Shown here in pieces: positions 34,266 through 36,160 of a stretch of 36,160 nucleotides of DNA; position 1 is the first letter of the stretch; the number at the start of each line of letters is the position of its first letter. The notes beneath the pieces are model-generated. The model was given only the letters and a program-made list of their open reading frames with translations, ran no database searches and was not told where the DNA came from. The translations under genes and the position numbers were made by a program. The DNA is from Hydrotalea sp. (lineage in GTDB: Bacteria > Pseudomonadota > Alphaproteobacteria > JASGCL01), in assembly GCA_030054115.1 (NCBI GenBank), contig JASGCL010000009.1, forward strand, positions 1-36,160, written 5' to 3'.

Positions 34266-36160
34266 TTAATGCAATAACAAATAAGCCAACAATGCCATCA
34301 GCCCCAAAATAAATATCATGGCGTAATGATATAGAAAACCGGTTTGCAGGGCGCGGCCGGCGCGACTTACCCCCAGGGAAAACCAGCGGGTAAAATGCGG
34401 CCCGATGTTGTCGATGATGCCTAAATCGCCACCGCGCCAAAAAACCTGACCCAGGTATTTCGCCGGTATGACAAAAATAAAATTGTAAATTTCATCAATC
34501 CACCATTTGTGATAGGACGCAAGGTAAAACGGGTAAAGCAATTTCGCCGTTAAGGATGGCAGGCGGCGCGGCGCGACGATATAAAATAAAAAGGCAAGAC
34601 CAAACCCAGCCACCATCATGATGGTGGGCAATGATTTTACCAACCACGGGGTTTCTTCCAGCGAATCCAAAATGGCGTTATGCGCCAGGGCGTTTTGCCA
34701 AAATTCATCGCGCAGATGGCCAATCAACAATGGTTCGAAATAGAACCCAGCGAACAAGGCACCGACCGCCAACACCGCCAATGGCCACAACATAATGCCG
34801 GTTGATTCATGGATATGCGCCATGATTTTTTTATCGGCGCGCGGCGCGCCATGGAATGTCATGAACAGCAGGCGGAAGCTGTAAAAACTGGTGAAGAAGC
34901 AAGTGATTACCAACAGCAAAAATGGCACGACCGAGGTTGTGCCGCCGCCCAACACCGACCCCATGAAGGAGGATTCTACAATCAAGTCTTTTGAAAAATA
35001 ACCTGAGGTCAAGGGAAAGCCCACCAGGCTCAAACTGCCCAGCCACATAAAAAACCGCGTCAGCGGCATGTATTTACCAACGCCGCCCATTTTGGTTAAA
35101 TCCTGCTCGCCGCTTAACCCATGGATAACCGACCCCGCCCCCAAGAACAACAAGGCCTTAAAAAATGCGTGTGTCAAAAGATGAAACAACGCCACCGAAT
35201 AGGCCGAAAACCCCAAGGCAACAAACATAAACCCAAGTTGCGAACAGGTGGAATAGGCGATAACGCGCTTAATATCTTTCTGCGTCAAGCCAACGAAGCC
35301 GGCGAAAAAGGCGGTAATCGCCCCGACCCAAATAATAACCTGCAACGCAACCGACGACATTTCAAACAAGGGCGATAACCGCGCCACCATAAATACGCCG
35401 GCCGTAACCATGGTGGCGGCATGGATAAGGGCCGACACCGGGGTTGGCCCCTCCATCGCGTCGGGCAACCAGGTATGCAAACCAAATTGCGCCGATTTGC
35501 CCATTGCCCCCATAAACAACAACAAACACACCAGGGTGATGGCATTAAAGTCAAGCCCGAGGATGGTGAAGACGACGCCCGATTTGTTGGGCAGGGCTTT
35601 AAAAATTGCATCAAATTCCAATTCGCCGGTCAATTTGTAAAGGGCAAAAATACCCAGCGCAAACCCGATGTCGCCCACCCGATTGACCAAAAATGCCTTA
35701 ATCGCCGCGGCGCGCGCCGTGGATTTTTCGTGCCAAAAACCAATCAGGAGGTAGGAGGCGAGACCGACCCCCTCCCACCCGAAAAACAATTGCACCAAAT
35801 TGTTCGACGAGATAAGCATCAACATCGCGAAGGTAAAAAAACCAAGGTAGGCGACGAACCGCGAAAAATTTTTATCGCCATGCATGTAACCTTTTGAATA
35901 GACATGCACCAAAAACGACACGGTGGTCACCACCAACAGCATCATCAGGCTTAGGCTGTCGAACATCAGGTTCCATGAAAAATGCAATTTATCCATCGAA
36001 AACCAATCGACCAGCGGGAAGATTTTTGCCTTTAACCCCGCGCCATCGCGCAACAACCCGTGCGCCGCCTCGGTTACGCTGTCGCTCGCCGTGCTGGCGG
36101 CGGTCGTGGCGGCATCAGCCGCCGTGTTGCTCGCCGTGGCCGTTGCATCGCTCGCCGCGC
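34266..36160 (-). CDS. nuoL: NADH-quinone oxidoreductase subunit L, 5' end outside window
   Basis: NuoL is the distal proton pump of complex I and carries the long lateral helix along the membrane arm. The frame is open through the window edge, so the start is missing. Visible core segments are VHVYSKGYMHGDKNF, FFGWEGVGLASYLLIGFW and LHTWLPDAMEGPTPVSALIHAATMVTAG (the last given as position context near 35415-35500). Upstream of the first recognisable helix (about 36000-36160) the translation is a low-complexity run of Ala, Ser, Thr and Asp of at least 34 residues, where other NuoL proteins have a short periplasmic loop. A TTG at 36054-36056 is not the true start because conserved helices 1 and 2 would be missing. 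Confidence 0.95.
   Translation of the reverse strand, partial: AASDATATASNTAADAATTAASTASDSVTEAAHGLLRDGAGLKAKIFPLVDWFSMDKLHFSWNLMFDSLSLMMLLVVTTVSFLVHVYSKGYMHGDKNFSRFVAYLGFFTFAMLMLISSNNLVQLFFGWEGVGLASYLLIGFWHEKSTARAAAIKAFLVNRVGDIGFALGIFALYKLTGELEFDAIFKALPNKSGVVFTILGLDFNAITLVCLLLFMGAMGKSAQFGLHTWLPDAMEGPTPVSALIHAATMVTAGVFMVARLSPLFEMSSVALQVIIWVGAITAFFAGFVGLTQKDIKRVIAYSTCSQLGFMFVALGFSAYSVALFHLLTHAFFKALLFLGAGSVIHGLSGEQDLTKMGGVGKYMPLTRFFMWLGSLSLVGFPLTSGYFSKDLIVESSFMGSVLGGGTTSVVPFLLLVITCFFTSFYSFRLLFMTFHGAPRADKKIMAHIHESTGIMLWPLAVLAVGALFAGFYFEPLLIGHLRDEFWQNALAHNAILDSLEETPWLVKSLPTIMMVAGFGLAFLFYIVAPRRLPSLTAKLLYPFYLASYHKWWIDEIYNFIFVIPAKYLGQVFWRGGDLGIIDNIGPHFTRWFSLGVSRAGRALQTGFLYHYAMIFILGLMALLAYLLLH

Overview
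The window reads as a stretch of chromosome from an alphaproteobacterium. The evidence is a block in the order lptG-lptD-surA-pdxA-rsmA, a hisG-hisD-UPF0262/LMW phosphatase block (UPF0262 is essentially alphaproteobacterial), nuoL-nuoM-nuoN-birA, separate glyQ and glyS, and an AmgK-type sugar kinase. The base composition is moderate, with many runs of A or T and few strong Shine-Dalgarno sites. I cannot place the genus. Nothing here is clearly phage, plasmid or CRISPR.

Layout. Positions 1-614 hold no recognisable gene. They contain two diverged copies of a palindromic repeat and a clear intrinsic terminator, followed by tRNA-Asn on the minus strand. On the plus strand come an Fe(III)-type ABC transporter permease and ATPase (846-3964), then an MttB-family methyltransferase homologue behind a perfect-consensus sigma70 promoter (4104-5636). 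A long minus-strand series follows: sodB, lptG, lptD, surA, pdxA, rsmA, a methylmalonyl-CoA mutase, a DUF3108-like envelope protein and clpB, which has its own sigma32-type promoter. An AT-rich membrane-protein gene (19108-20547) sits between 27-bp direct repeats and looks inserted. Further along the minus strand are ndk, hisG, hisD, a UPF0262/LMW-phosphatase fusion, two APH-fold kinases and a YdjA-like nitroreductase. glyQ and glyS are on the plus strand. The window ends with birA, nuoN, nuoM and a 5'-truncated nuoL on the minus strand.

How the genes fit together. lptG, lptD and surA serve outer-membrane assembly, together with pdxA (vitamin B6) and rsmA (ribosome maturation) in a common alphaproteobacterial block. 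The nuo genes encode the proton-pumping membrane subunits of complex I. hisG and hisD give the first and last steps of histidine synthesis.

The least ordinary features are the direct-repeat-flanked AT-rich gene, the palindromic repeats with compensatory changes at the left edge, the UPF0262/phosphatase fusion, paired insertions in the two ABC subunits, a low-complexity insertion in NuoL, and a 12-bp tandem repeat directly before the DUF3108-like gene. I found no convincing wholly new multi-gene system.
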